Below, piece after piece: positions 34,796 through 42,278 of a stretch of 64,000 bases of DNA. Numbering within the stretch: the stretch's first letter is position 1; each line of letters opens with the position of its first letter. The notes beneath the pieces are model-generated. The model was given only the letters and a program-made list of their open reading frames with translations, was not told where the DNA came from and searched no databases. The stretch lies in contig PAPI01000019.1 in the NCBI GenBank assembly GCA_002708845.1, positions 1 through 64,000 of the forward strand. The letters run 5' to 3'. The translations under genes and the position numbers were made by a program. This stretch comes from Leeuwenhoekiella sp. (GTDB taxonomy: Bacteria > Bacteroidota > Bacteroidia > Flavobacteriales > Flavobacteriaceae).

Positions 34796-35452
34796 ATGAC
34801 CAAGGCCGAGAAGATTAGCTTTGTTATAGATACGTTAAAGCGACTGTATCCTCAGATTCCCATTCCGTTAGACCATAAGGATCCTTATACCCTGCTTATC
34901 GCGGTTTTGATGAGTGCCCAAAGCACCGATGTCAAGGTAAACCAAATAACGCCCCTGCTTTTTGAGGTGGCAGACAACCCGTATGATATGATCAAACTTT
35001 CTGTGGAAGAAATACGGGAGATCATTAAGCCGGTGGGTTTATCGCCGATGAAGGCCAAAGGTATACACGGACTCTCCCATATTTTAATCGATAAATACAA
35101 CGGAAGGGTCCCCGAAAGCATTGAAGAGCTCGAGCAACTACCGGCTGTTGGCCATAAAACTGCCAGTGTGGTGGTTGCACAGGCGTTTAATATTCCGGCT
35201 TTTCCGGTAGATACGCACATTCATAGATTGATGTACCGCTGGGGACTCACCACCGGAAAAAATGTGGTACAGACCGAAAAAGATGCCAAGCGCCTCTTCC
35301 CCGAACATCTTTGGAACGACCTGCATCTGCAAATCATCTGGTACGGCCGTCAGTACAGTCCGGCGCGCGGTTGGGATCTGGAAAAAGATATTATTACTGC
35401 GACGATAGGACGTAAAAGTGTTATTGAAGAATGGAATAAAGTGAGGAAGTAA
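34796..35452 (+). CDS. nth: Endonuclease III without iron-sulfur cluster
   Basis: A 218-residue base-excision-repair glycosylase/AP lyase acting on oxidised pyrimidines. The helix-hairpin-helix with catalytic Lys is LPAVGHKTASVVV, and the catalytic Asp is in FPVDTHIHRLMYRWG. VLMSAQSTDVKVN is the conserved N-terminal helix. The C-terminal region that normally holds four cysteines for a [4Fe-4S] cluster reads YSPARGWDLEKDIITATIG instead. There is not a single Cys in the protein, so the cluster must be absent. ATG at 34796. No operon partner. Confidence 0.94.
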   Translation: MTKAEKISFVIDTLKRLYPQIPIPLDHKDPYTLLIAVLMSAQSTDVKVNQITPLLFEVADNPYDMIKLSVEEIREIIKPVGLSPMKAKGIHGLSHILIDKYNGRVPESIEELEQLPAVGHKTASVVVAQAFNIPAFPVDTHIHRLMYRWGLTTGKNVVQTEKDAKRLFPEHLWNDLHLQIIWYGRQYSPARGWDLEKDIITATIGRKSVIEEWNKVRK

Positions 35453-35585
35453 AGCCATTGGCTTTTAATTTTTCAAAATGTGGAATTCCGTAAGGTTGAG
35501 GTTTTAAGATAAAGTAAATTTGAACTTTATTATTTAAAAACTTGGACTAGAAAAAAAGATTAATGTTTTAACAAGCATCAAAGTA

Positions 35586-35780
35586 ATGAAACCTGAACTG
35601 TCAAAATGGAAAATAGAAAGGGAAGAATTATCTAATGGTATTTGGAAAGTGACTTTAATACATAAATTAGGAGCATCTGTACAAAAAATCGGAGGAAATT
35701 TAGAACAATTAGAAAAAGAGGTTGAATTATCTGCATCGGAAATGGATAAGCAATTGGAACAAAATAGCAACATCCACTAG
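35586..35780 (+). CDS. Small hypothetical protein, 64 residues
   Basis: A short soluble protein. A likely beta strand (GIWKVTLIHKLGASVQKIGG) is followed by a glutamate-rich helix (NLEQLEKEVELSASEMDKQLEQN). Not recognised. ATG at 35586; the stop codon lies directly before the next reading frame, whose own start is 54 bases further. Low GC here and in the next gene differs from nth, which suggests both were acquired. Confidence 0.45.
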   Translation: MKPELSKWKIEREELSNGIWKVTLIHKLGASVQKIGGNLEQLEKEVELSASEMDKQLEQNSNIH

Positions 35781-35834
35781 TTGCTATATTTTTATTTGTT
35801 CTCACCTACTCGTAAATTTCAAATTATCAAAACA

Positions 35835-36692
35835 ATGTCAGTAAAATATCGAATGAGAATAATAACGACATTAATATTAATCGGGATTTTGATTATTTCT
35901 TGTGACTCAAAAAAACGTACTATTCTTTCTAAATCTAAGTTTTTAACCGATTCAATCTACAGTGATAATTTGGGTGAATTTAGAAAATACAATGTTTACC
36001 TACCAAAAGGATTTAATAGCGAAAAGAAGTATCCTATTTTATATGCCACTGATGGAGGATCAAGCTTAACTGAAAAGAAAAATTTATTTGATTCTTTAAT
36101 TGATAATAACACCATAAAGCCTATAATTTTTGTGGCGAGTTTTGCTAATTCTAAAATAGCAGATAGTACGAGTACCACAACTGGCGACGGTAAGAAAGTA
36201 TACTTAAGCTATCGCAATTTTGAGTATGTTGACCGGAAACCAAAGCGACCAGAAGATTCACTTTTGGTCGATAGATTTCAAAATCACAAAATGTATTTTA
36301 TAGATGAGTTGATACCTGAAATTGAAAATAAGTATAATCAGGATATCAATAAAACTGACAGGTATTTTTACGGAGTTTCAAATGGTGCCGGTTTTGGTTT
36401 AAGCTTACTAAATGCCAATCCTGACCTTTTTGGAACCTATATATGTTTTTCAGTTTTTGGAGGTGATATCCAATCAAACACCTGGGCTAAAAACATTAAA
36501 TATCCCAATTTGTATTTAAGGTATGGAAGCGATGAGTTTTTCGGACTCAAAGAAGATGCTGAATTTCTAGAATCAAAATATGCTGAGTCGAATTCGTTCA
36601 TTGAAACACGTGAGTATGAAGGAGGTCACAGTAATAAATTTTGGAAGGAAGAATTTGCAGAAGTACTACCAAGAATATTTAAAAAAGAATAA
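35835..36692 (+). CDS. Lipoprotein esterase, alpha/beta hydrolase (Fes/esterase-D-like)
   Basis: A 285-residue lipoprotein (TLILIGILIISCDS) with an alpha/beta-hydrolase domain of the putative esterase family that includes enterochelin and feruloyl esterases. Conserved parts are FRKYNVYLPKGFNSEKKYPILYATDG, the nucleophile elbow FYGVSNGAGFGLSL (Ser in G-x-S-x-G), LRYGSDEFFG with the likely acid, and EYEGGHSNKFW with the catalytic His. The substrate is unknown. A longer frame opens at a TTG at 35781, but the ATG at 35835 gives a proper lipoprotein signal; the ATG at 35853 would too. Low GC. Confidence 0.82.
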   Translation: MSVKYRMRIITTLILIGILIISCDSKKRTILSKSKFLTDSIYSDNLGEFRKYNVYLPKGFNSEKKYPILYATDGGSSLTEKKNLFDSLIDNNTIKPIIFVASFANSKIADSTSTTTGDGKKVYLSYRNFEYVDRKPKRPEDSLLVDRFQNHKMYFIDELIPEIENKYNQDINKTDRYFYGVSNGAGFGLSLLNANPDLFGTYICFSVFGGDIQSNTWAKNIKYPNLYLRYGSDEFFGLKEDAEFLESKYAESNSFIETREYEGGHSNKFWKEEFAEVLPRIFKKE

Positions 36693-36811
36693 TAATCCGT
36701 GCCTTATTCTCTAGAGCAAGCATCTTGCAATTATCTCCTTAAAATAATTACAGATTTTCAATTGAAATTTCAACTACATTAGTGCCCCAGAACACTAATC
36801 GTTGAACTTTA

Positions 36812-37390
36812 ATGAAAACAATTTTTACAAGCTTATCCTTTTTACTTTTAATGCATTACAGCAGTCTTAATGCACAACAAATCACTACTTCCGGAGGTGC
36901 TAAGTTTCTGATCGAAGCCGGTGGTGAATTTGGCGGAGATGAAATTCTAACCGTCTATTTTGAAGATGGAGATGATCAAAAAATGCACGCCGGTCAGGGT
37001 GGTTATGTGGCTGTAGGCGGCGAATTCCATTTTAGAAATTTACGGGCTTTTATGATGCGCGGTACCGTAGGTTATAAATATGTGACCACTGCTGCAGACA
37101 ATGCAAACATCAAGCTTACCCGCATTCCCATAAACCTGCTGGGCTATTACAGGATTAATGATGACTTTAGACTGGGAGCCGGGCTTACCACCCATCAGCT
37201 CATTCGGTTCAAAGGCGACGGTTTTGTACCTGATGCCGATCTTAGCAGCAGCCTGGGTGGCCGTTTTGAGTTTGGCTGGCGGTGGGTTGCGCTAACCTAT
37301 ACGGCGATTAACTATAAAAATGAGTTTGACTACAGCTTTTCGGCCAATTCAATAGGTTTGGCGATTTCCTTTACCTTTCCACAGGATTAA
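36812..37390 (+). CDS. Exported hypothetical protein, small beta-barrel-like
   Basis: A 192-residue protein with signal peptide LSFLLLMHYSSLNAQQ. The mature part alternates glycine-rich turns and amphipathic strands (GGYVAVGGEFHFRNLRAFMMRGTVGYKYV, LGGRFEFGWRWVALTYTAINYKN), and the final strand ends SIGLAISFTFPQD. This fits a small eight-stranded outer-membrane barrel, though no family is named. A single gene followed by a shared convergent terminator. Confidence 0.65.
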   Translation: MKTIFTSLSFLLLMHYSSLNAQQITTSGGAKFLIEAGGEFGGDEILTVYFEDGDDQKMHAGQGGYVAVGGEFHFRNLRAFMMRGTVGYKYVTTAADNANIKLTRIPINLLGYYRINDDFRLGAGLTTHQLIRFKGDGFVPDADLSSSLGGRFEFGWRWVALTYTAINYKNEFDYSFSANSIGLAISFTFPQD

Positions 37391-37437
37391 TATTAAGTTG
37401 TATAAAATGTATTTATTCCTTCGGCGACGCCAACAAA

Positions 37438-37467
37438 AAAGACCCGCTAAACAGCGGGTCTTTCTTT
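37438..37467. terminator. Bidirectional terminator
   Basis: AAAGACCCGCT pairs exactly with AGCGGGTCTTT around AAAC, with T runs on both strands. It lies between the + strand barrel gene and the - strand 48-codon gene. Confidence 0.9.
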
Positions 37468-37613
37468 TAATTGAGGAGCGATTCCACCTTTCCAATTGAG
37501 GTATTCATAACACTTAAGGCTTTCGAATAGTTTAATATTCGATTTACTGTTTCCTTAGAAGGATTCAGGTTTTTTCGGTTTAAAGAAGATTTCTTAGAGT
37601 AAAGGTTTTCCAT
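37467..37613 (-). CDS. Small 48-residue protein downstream of the ECF sigma gene
   Basis: A reading frame of 48 codons starting ATG at 37613 and stopping at 37467, right against the terminator. The product begins MENLYSKKSSLNRKNL and contains ETVNRILNYSKALSV, a basic N-terminus followed by one helix. It lies 58 bases after the sigma factor gene on the same strand with no terminator between, so the two should be co-transcribed. I recall similar short proteins next to this sigma gene in other Flavobacteriaceae, but could not check. The role is unknown; a sigma regulator is one possibility. Confidence 0.6.
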   Translation of the reverse strand: MENLYSKKSSLNRKNLNPSKETVNRILNYSKALSVMNTSIGKVESLLN

Positions 37614-37671
37614 GTACTGTGGTTTAGTTTTTAGTCTTACTAGAACGCACAGTCTTAGGTTTTATTCTGTT

Positions 37672-38256
37672 CTAATTTGTTAAAATTATATTGTTTTTTT
37701 CAATCACTTTTCGCAGGTTGATCAGTGCATAGCGCATGCGTCCCAAAGCGGTATTGATACTTACATCGGTGCGCTCCGCAATTTCCTTAAAGCTCATATC
37801 CTTATAGATACGCATCACCAGCACATCACGCTGATCCTCAGGTAATTCATCAATAAGCTTACGCACATCGTTTTCCACCTGATTTTTAATAATACGTTTT
37901 TCAGCATTTAGATCGGGGTCACCCAAAACGGAAAAAATATTAAAATCGCCTGTGTTGTCAAACTTGGGCATACGCTTATTTTTACGGAAGTAATCAATCA
38001 CCAGATTGTGCGAGATACGCATCACCCAGGGCAAAAACTTACCTTCCTCATTATATCCTCCGCGTTTTAGAGTACGTATGACCTTGATAAAGGTATCCTG
38101 AAAGATATCTTCAGTGACATCCCTGTCGTAAACTTTTGAATAAATAAAACTGTAAATGCGTTGTTGATGTCTCGAGATGAGTATAGAAAGTGCGGCTTCA
38201 TCGCCTTTAAGGTAGTTGCTGACCAAAGCAGCATCAGAGATTAACATATCTTCCAT
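37672..38256 (-). CDS. ECF-type RNA polymerase sigma factor
   Basis: A 194-residue sigma-70 family factor of the extracytoplasmic-function type. Region 2 spans LISRHQQRIYSFIYSKVYD, DVTEDIFQDTFIKVIRTL and PWVMRISHNLVIDYFRKNKR; region 4 spans LPEDQRDVLVMRIYKDMSF and KEIAERTDVSINTALGRMRYAL. No anti-sigma gene is adjacent; instead a 48-codon gene follows. The gene is divergent from uvrA, an arrangement seen in other Flavobacteriaceae as far as I recall. A well-formed promoter lies at 38362-38393, so expression is probably constitutive rather than auto-activated. Confidence 0.93.
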   Translation of the reverse strand: MEDMLISDAALVSNYLKGDEAALSILISRHQQRIYSFIYSKVYDRDVTEDIFQDTFIKVIRTLKRGGYNEEGKFLPWVMRISHNLVIDYFRKNKRMPKFDNTGDFNIFSVLGDPDLNAEKRIIKNQVENDVRKLIDELPEDQRDVLVMRIYKDMSFKEIAERTDVSINTALGRMRYALINLRKVIEKNNIILTN

Positions 38257-38361
38257 AAAATTACTTTTTGTAGGTTATAATGATCCGTTTATAGGATCGG
38301 GGTCAAAACTTTAAAAGTAATTTTCGGATATAGGCCTTTGGCTTAAATGTTAATATTGAGT

Positions 38362-38393
38362 CAAATATAACAACTATTATTCCAAATAAACAA
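38362..38393 (-). promoter_or_regulatory. Promoter of the ECF sigma gene
   Basis: On the - strand, TTG (38393-38391) and TATATTTG (38369-38362) are separated by 21 bases. This fits the Bacteroidota -33/-7 pattern TTG-N(17-23)-TAnnTTTG, about 105 bases before the start codon. Confidence 0.6.
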
Positions 38394-38438
38394 ACGCTCC
38401 TCAACAATTTTAACATTAACAGGACGTTGGGCAAAACT

Positions 38439-38471
38439 TTGCGCCTTTATGCTTCCTATAAATTATCTTTG
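38439..38471 (+). promoter_or_regulatory. Promoter of uvrA
   Basis: TTG (38439-38441) and TATCTTTG (38464-38471) with a 22-base spacer match the Bacteroidota consensus. The ATG at 38491 follows 19 bases after the -7 box, which rules out the upstream ATG at 38449 as the true start. Confidence 0.6.
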
Positions 38472-38490
38472 CAATCCTATTTCAATTGCT

Positions 38491-41274
38491 ATGATCGTAG
38501 ACGTTTCTAAAGCTGACCCTAAACAGAATATCATCATTAAAGGGGCTAAGCTGCATAACCTTAAAAATATTAATACCATCATCCCGCGCAACAAGCTCGT
38601 GGTGATTACCGGTTTATCAGGTTCGGGGAAATCAAGCCTTGCGTTTGACACCCTTTATGCTGAGGGGCAACGCCGCTATGTAGAGAGTTTATCATCGTAT
38701 GCGCGTCAATTTTTAGGTCGTCTCGACAAGCCTAAAGTGGACTATATAAAAGGTATTGCTCCGGCAATTGCCATTGAGCAAAAGGTAAACAGCACCAACC
38801 CGCGGTCTACCGTGGGCACTTCTACCGAGATTTACGATTACCTCAAACTGCTGTTTGCCCGTATTGGTAAGACCTACTCTCCCATCTCAGGCGACGAGGT
38901 TAAAAAAGACACGGTAACCGATGTAGTTGATTACATCAAAAGTTTTGAAGAGCGCAGCAAATTACTATTACTCGCTCCATTTATTGTAGAGGAAGGCCGA
39001 AAGATCGAAGAAAAACTCAACATCCTGCAGCAACAGGGTTACGCGCGTATTAAAGTTAATGATGAAGTCGTACGTATTGAAGAAGCCGGAAGCATCACCT
39101 CAAAAGACAAACTTTTTCTGGTGGTAGACCGAATCATTACCAAAGATGACGAGGATTTTGAAAACCGACTCGCTGATGCCATACAAACAGCCTTTTTTGA
39201 AGGTAAGGGCGAACTCTTTATCGAAGATCTGGCGACCAGCAAGCAGCGGCACTTCAGCAACAGTTTTGAACTGGACGGCATGCAATTTCTGGAGCCCAAT
39301 GTTCATTTATTCAGTTTTAATAATCCGTACGGTGCTTGTCCTACCTGTGAAGGTTATGGGGATGTAATCGGCATCGATGAAGATCTGGTGATACCCAACA
39401 CCGCGCTTTCGGTTTACGAAAATGCCGTGTTCCCGTGGCGAGGCGACAGCATGAGCTATTACCGCGACCAGTTGGTCAATTCGGCTTACAAATTTGATTT
39501 CCCCATACACAAACCGTATTTTGAACTTTCTGATAAGCAGAAAGACCTGTTATGGAACGGTAATTCGCATTTTGAAGGTATAAATCAGTTTTTTGAGTAT
39601 CTGGAATCAAAAGCTTATAAAATTCAAAACCGGGTGATGCTTTCGCGCTACCGCGGAAAAACCAAATGTAAAACCTGTGGCGGCAAGCGCCTGCGTAAAG
39701 AAGCCAATTACGTAAAGATCAACGGTACTACCCTAACCGATCTGGTTGCCCTTCCGCTCAACAAAGTGGCTGATTTTTTCAAAGAACTGGAACTGAATGA
39801 ACACGATGCCAAAATCGCAAAACGCCTGCTCACAGAGATCGAAAGCCGCCTTGAATTTTTGGCTAAAGTAGGACTCAATTACCTCACGCTAAACCGAAAG
39901 TCCAACACGCTTTCCGGTGGAGAATCACAACGGATTAATCTGGCCACTTCGCTGGGAAGTAGTCTGGTGGGATCGATGTATATTCTTGATGAACCCAGTA
40001 TTGGCCTGCATCCTAAAGACACCGAACGGCTAATTGAAGTGCTTAAAAACCTGCGCGATCTGGGCAATACCGTGATTGTCGTGGAGCACGACGAAGACAT
40101 TATGAAAGCCGCCGACGAGATCATAGATATAGGTCCCGAAGCCGGTACCTACGGCGGTAACGTAGTGGCTACGGGTACCTACGACGACATTCTCAAAAGC
40201 GACTCCCTAACTGCCAAATACCTCAACGGGGAAATGGAAATCAAAGTTCCCGCAAAACGAAGTACCTCCAAGTACTATGTAGATGTTATCGGCGCACGTG
40301 AAAACAACCTAAAAAATATTGATGTGCGCTTTCCGCTTGGTGTTTTTGTTGCCGTAACGGGAGTTTCGGGTAGTGGTAAGAGTACGCTGGTAAAGAAACT
40401 GCTCTACCCGGCTATGCTGAAGGAAACTGGTGGTTATGGTGAGAAAATGGGTCAAATGACCGGAATCGAAGGCAAATTTGATAACATCAAGAATATTGAA
40501 TTTGTAGATCAGAATCCCATTGGTCGGTCGTCACGTTCTAATCCGGTTACCTACATTAAGGCTTATGATGATATCCGTTCGCTCTATGCAGATCAAAAGC
40601 TGAGTAAGATTCGCAATTTTCAGACCAAGCATTTCTCCTTTAATGTTGATGGCGGGCGTTGCGAAAACTGTAAAGGGGAAGGCGAGGTTACTATCGAAAT
40701 GCAGTTTATGGCCGACGTGCACCTGGAATGTGAGGTATGTAAAGGCAAGCGTTTTAAAAAGGAAGTGCTCGAAGTCACCTTTGCCGATAAAAACATCGAC
40801 GACATCCTCAATATGACCATTGATGATGCCATTGAATTCTTTACCGAAAACAAGCAGGACAAAATTACCCGTAAACTCAAACCCCTTCAGGATGTAGGCC
40901 TGGGTTATGTAACCCTTGGGCAGAGTTCGTCTACTTTATCTGGGGGCGAAGCGCAGCGTATTAAATTGGCGTCCTTTTTGGTAAAAGGAACGACCAAAGA
41001 AAAGAATCTCTTTATTTTTGACGAACCTACCACCGGATTGCATTTTCACGATATTCAAAAACTGCTGGCGTCTTTTGAAGCCCTGATCAAAAAAGGGCAT
41101 TCGATTCTCGTGGTGGAGCACAATCTGGATTTAATAAAATGCGCGGACCACGTGATTGACCTGGGTCTGGAAGGTGGTGAAAACGGTGGCCACCTTATCG
41201 CAGCCGGTACTCCGGAGGAAGTAGCTAAAAACAAAAAATCCTATACCGCACAGTATTTAAAGGAGAAGCTTTGA
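38491..41274 (+). CDS. uvrA: Excinuclease ABC subunit A
   Basis: The 927-residue damage-sensing ATPase of nucleotide excision repair, which loads UvrB onto lesions. It has two ABC modules: Walker A GLSGSGKSS and GVSGSGKST; signatures LSGGESQRI and LSGGEAQRI; Walker B YILDEPSIGLHP and FIFDEPTTGLHF. Zinc sites are seen as CPTCEGYG, CKTCGGKR, CENCKGEG and CEVCKGKR. I moved the start to ATG 38491 (MIVDVSKADPKQN), because the promoter lies upstream of it and inside the longer frame. Length is normal. Confidence 0.97.
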   Translation: MIVDVSKADPKQNIIIKGAKLHNLKNINTIIPRNKLVVITGLSGSGKSSLAFDTLYAEGQRRYVESLSSYARQFLGRLDKPKVDYIKGIAPAIAIEQKVNSTNPRSTVGTSTEIYDYLKLLFARIGKTYSPISGDEVKKDTVTDVVDYIKSFEERSKLLLLAPFIVEEGRKIEEKLNILQQQGYARIKVNDEVVRIEEAGSITSKDKLFLVVDRIITKDDEDFENRLADAIQTAFFEGKGELFIEDLATSKQRHFSNSFELDGMQFLEPNVHLFSFNNPYGACPTCEGYGDVIGIDEDLVIPNTALSVYENAVFPWRGDSMSYYRDQLVNSAYKFDFPIHKPYFELSDKQKDLLWNGNSHFEGINQFFEYLESKAYKIQNRVMLSRYRGKTKCKTCGGKRLRKEANYVKINGTTLTDLVALPLNKVADFFKELELNEHDAKIAKRLLTEIESRLEFLAKVGLNYLTLNRKSNTLSGGESQRINLATSLGSSLVGSMYILDEPSIGLHPKDTERLIEVLKNLRDLGNTVIVVEHDEDIMKAADEIIDIGPEAGTYGGNVVATGTYDDILKSDSLTAKYLNGEMEIKVPAKRSTSKYYVDVIGARENNLKNIDVRFPLGVFVAVTGVSGSGKSTLVKKLLYPAMLKETGGYGEKMGQMTGIEGKFDNIKNIEFVDQNPIGRSSRSNPVTYIKAYDDIRSLYADQKLSKIRNFQTKHFSFNVDGGRCENCKGEGEVTIEMQFMADVHLECEVCKGKRFKKEVLEVTFADKNIDDILNMTIDDAIEFFTENKQDKITRKLKPLQDVGLGYVTLGQSSSTLSGGEAQRIKLASFLVKGTTKEKNLFIFDEPTTGLHFHDIQKLLASFEALIKKGHSILVVEHNLDLIKCADHVIDLGLEGGENGGHLIAAGTPEEVAKNKKSYTAQYLKEKL

Positions 41275-41593
41275 ACCTCATCCCCCCCTTCTTTTCCGAA
41301 GCTTCGGGAGGAAAAGGGATCGTTTAATTAAATTTCATTTAAAATGGCGCGTATTTAAATGACCAAATCTTTATTTTCCGGAAGATTAAATCCTTCAGTT
41401 TAAAAATAAATTTAAAAAGAATTCAACAGGTCAATAACTAATATTAATTTATTAACTATCAAATAATTAAGTCTCATTTTAAGCTTTCCGCGTAAGCGCA
41501 ACAAACAGCCATTTTCATTTTTGGCACGCACTTTGTTTTATACTAATCGTAATCAGATTGAAAGTTGAAAATTCAATCGTAAAATGCAGAATT
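41275..41593. other. Intergenic region with a palindromic repeat
   Basis: About 320 bases. At 41284-41322 CCCCCTTCTTTTCC and AGGAAAAGGGAT form a GC-rich palindrome around GAAGCTTCGGG, of the kind scattered in Flavobacteriaceae genomes; it may also act as the uvrA terminator. The rest is AT-rich and must include the promoter of the next gene. Confidence 0.55.
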
Positions 41594-42154
41594 ATGAAAC
41601 GTATAGTACTTCTTTTAGCAGCGTGTTTCACATTTGGAATTGCTGCGCAGGCTGCAGAAAATCATCCGCCACGTAAAGTAGACCGTAGCCGGATTGATTT
41701 AAACCGAAACCTTATGCAACCCGTTGTATTTATTGAGAACGGTATTGAGTTTCTGGTTTACCCTGATGGAGCGCTTGATTTTAACGTCACGCCTTCTTCG
41801 GTACGCTTAAACGGGCAGTACGTACGTGAGATTTATAACCCGGGACGTTATGATGTGTACCGCACGGGTAACAATTACCGAAGAGGCTATGTGCAGTATA
41901 ACCGAATGGGATTGCCTGTACAAATAGGTCGCTTGAGCCTTGATTACTTAAGAGATGGACGAGTTGCCCGTATCGGCAATATCCCCATCAATTATAAAAA
42001 AGGACGCTTAGACCGTATCGGAAACTTAAAGATGCATTACGACCGTAGTGGTCGCATCTATAAGCAAACCGGTTTTATTGATAAATACAAAAGAGCAGAC
42101 GATTGCGATATGGGCAGCATCAAAATCATTGGTGACCGCAGTCGCAGATCGTAA
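41594..42154 (+). CDS. Exported basic hypothetical protein, 186 residues
   Basis: The N-terminal MKRIVLLLAACFTFGIAAQA is a signal peptide. The mature part is basic and rich in Arg, Tyr and Gly, with repeated short strands (GLPVQIGRLSLDYLRDGRVARIGNIPINYKKGRLDRIG), suggesting a beta-repeat surface or periplasmic protein. No family is named with certainty. A longer frame begins with TTG at 41558, but it would add residues before the signal peptide. Single gene with its own terminator. Confidence 0.65.
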   Translation: MKRIVLLLAACFTFGIAAQAAENHPPRKVDRSRIDLNRNLMQPVVFIENGIEFLVYPDGALDFNVTPSSVRLNGQYVREIYNPGRYDVYRTGNNYRRGYVQYNRMGLPVQIGRLSLDYLRDGRVARIGNIPINYKKGRLDRIGNLKMHYDRSGRIYKQTGFIDKYKRADDCDMGSIKIIGDRSRRS

Positions 42155-42203
42155 GAAATAATCCGGAAACGGATATAATGTTGATTTTTTGGTTGGTTAG
42201 TTG

Positions 42204-42239
42204 AAAATCCCTGGCAGATTCGTTTGTCGGGGATTTTTT
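42204..42239 (+). terminator. Terminator after the basic exported protein gene
   Basis: AAAATCCC pairs with GGGGATTTT across a 17-base loop and is followed by a T run. It lies 50 bases after the stop at 42154. Confidence 0.7.
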
Positions 42240-42265
42240 ATGCCGGCCTCCTGAGCATTATTTCT

Positions 42266-42273
42266 TAATTTTG
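42266..42273 (+). promoter_or_regulatory. -7 promoter box of mnmE
   Basis: TAATTTTG matches TAnnTTTG and ends five bases before the ATG at 42279, so the message may be leaderless or nearly so. Confidence 0.5.
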
Positions 42274-42278
42274 CCGCT

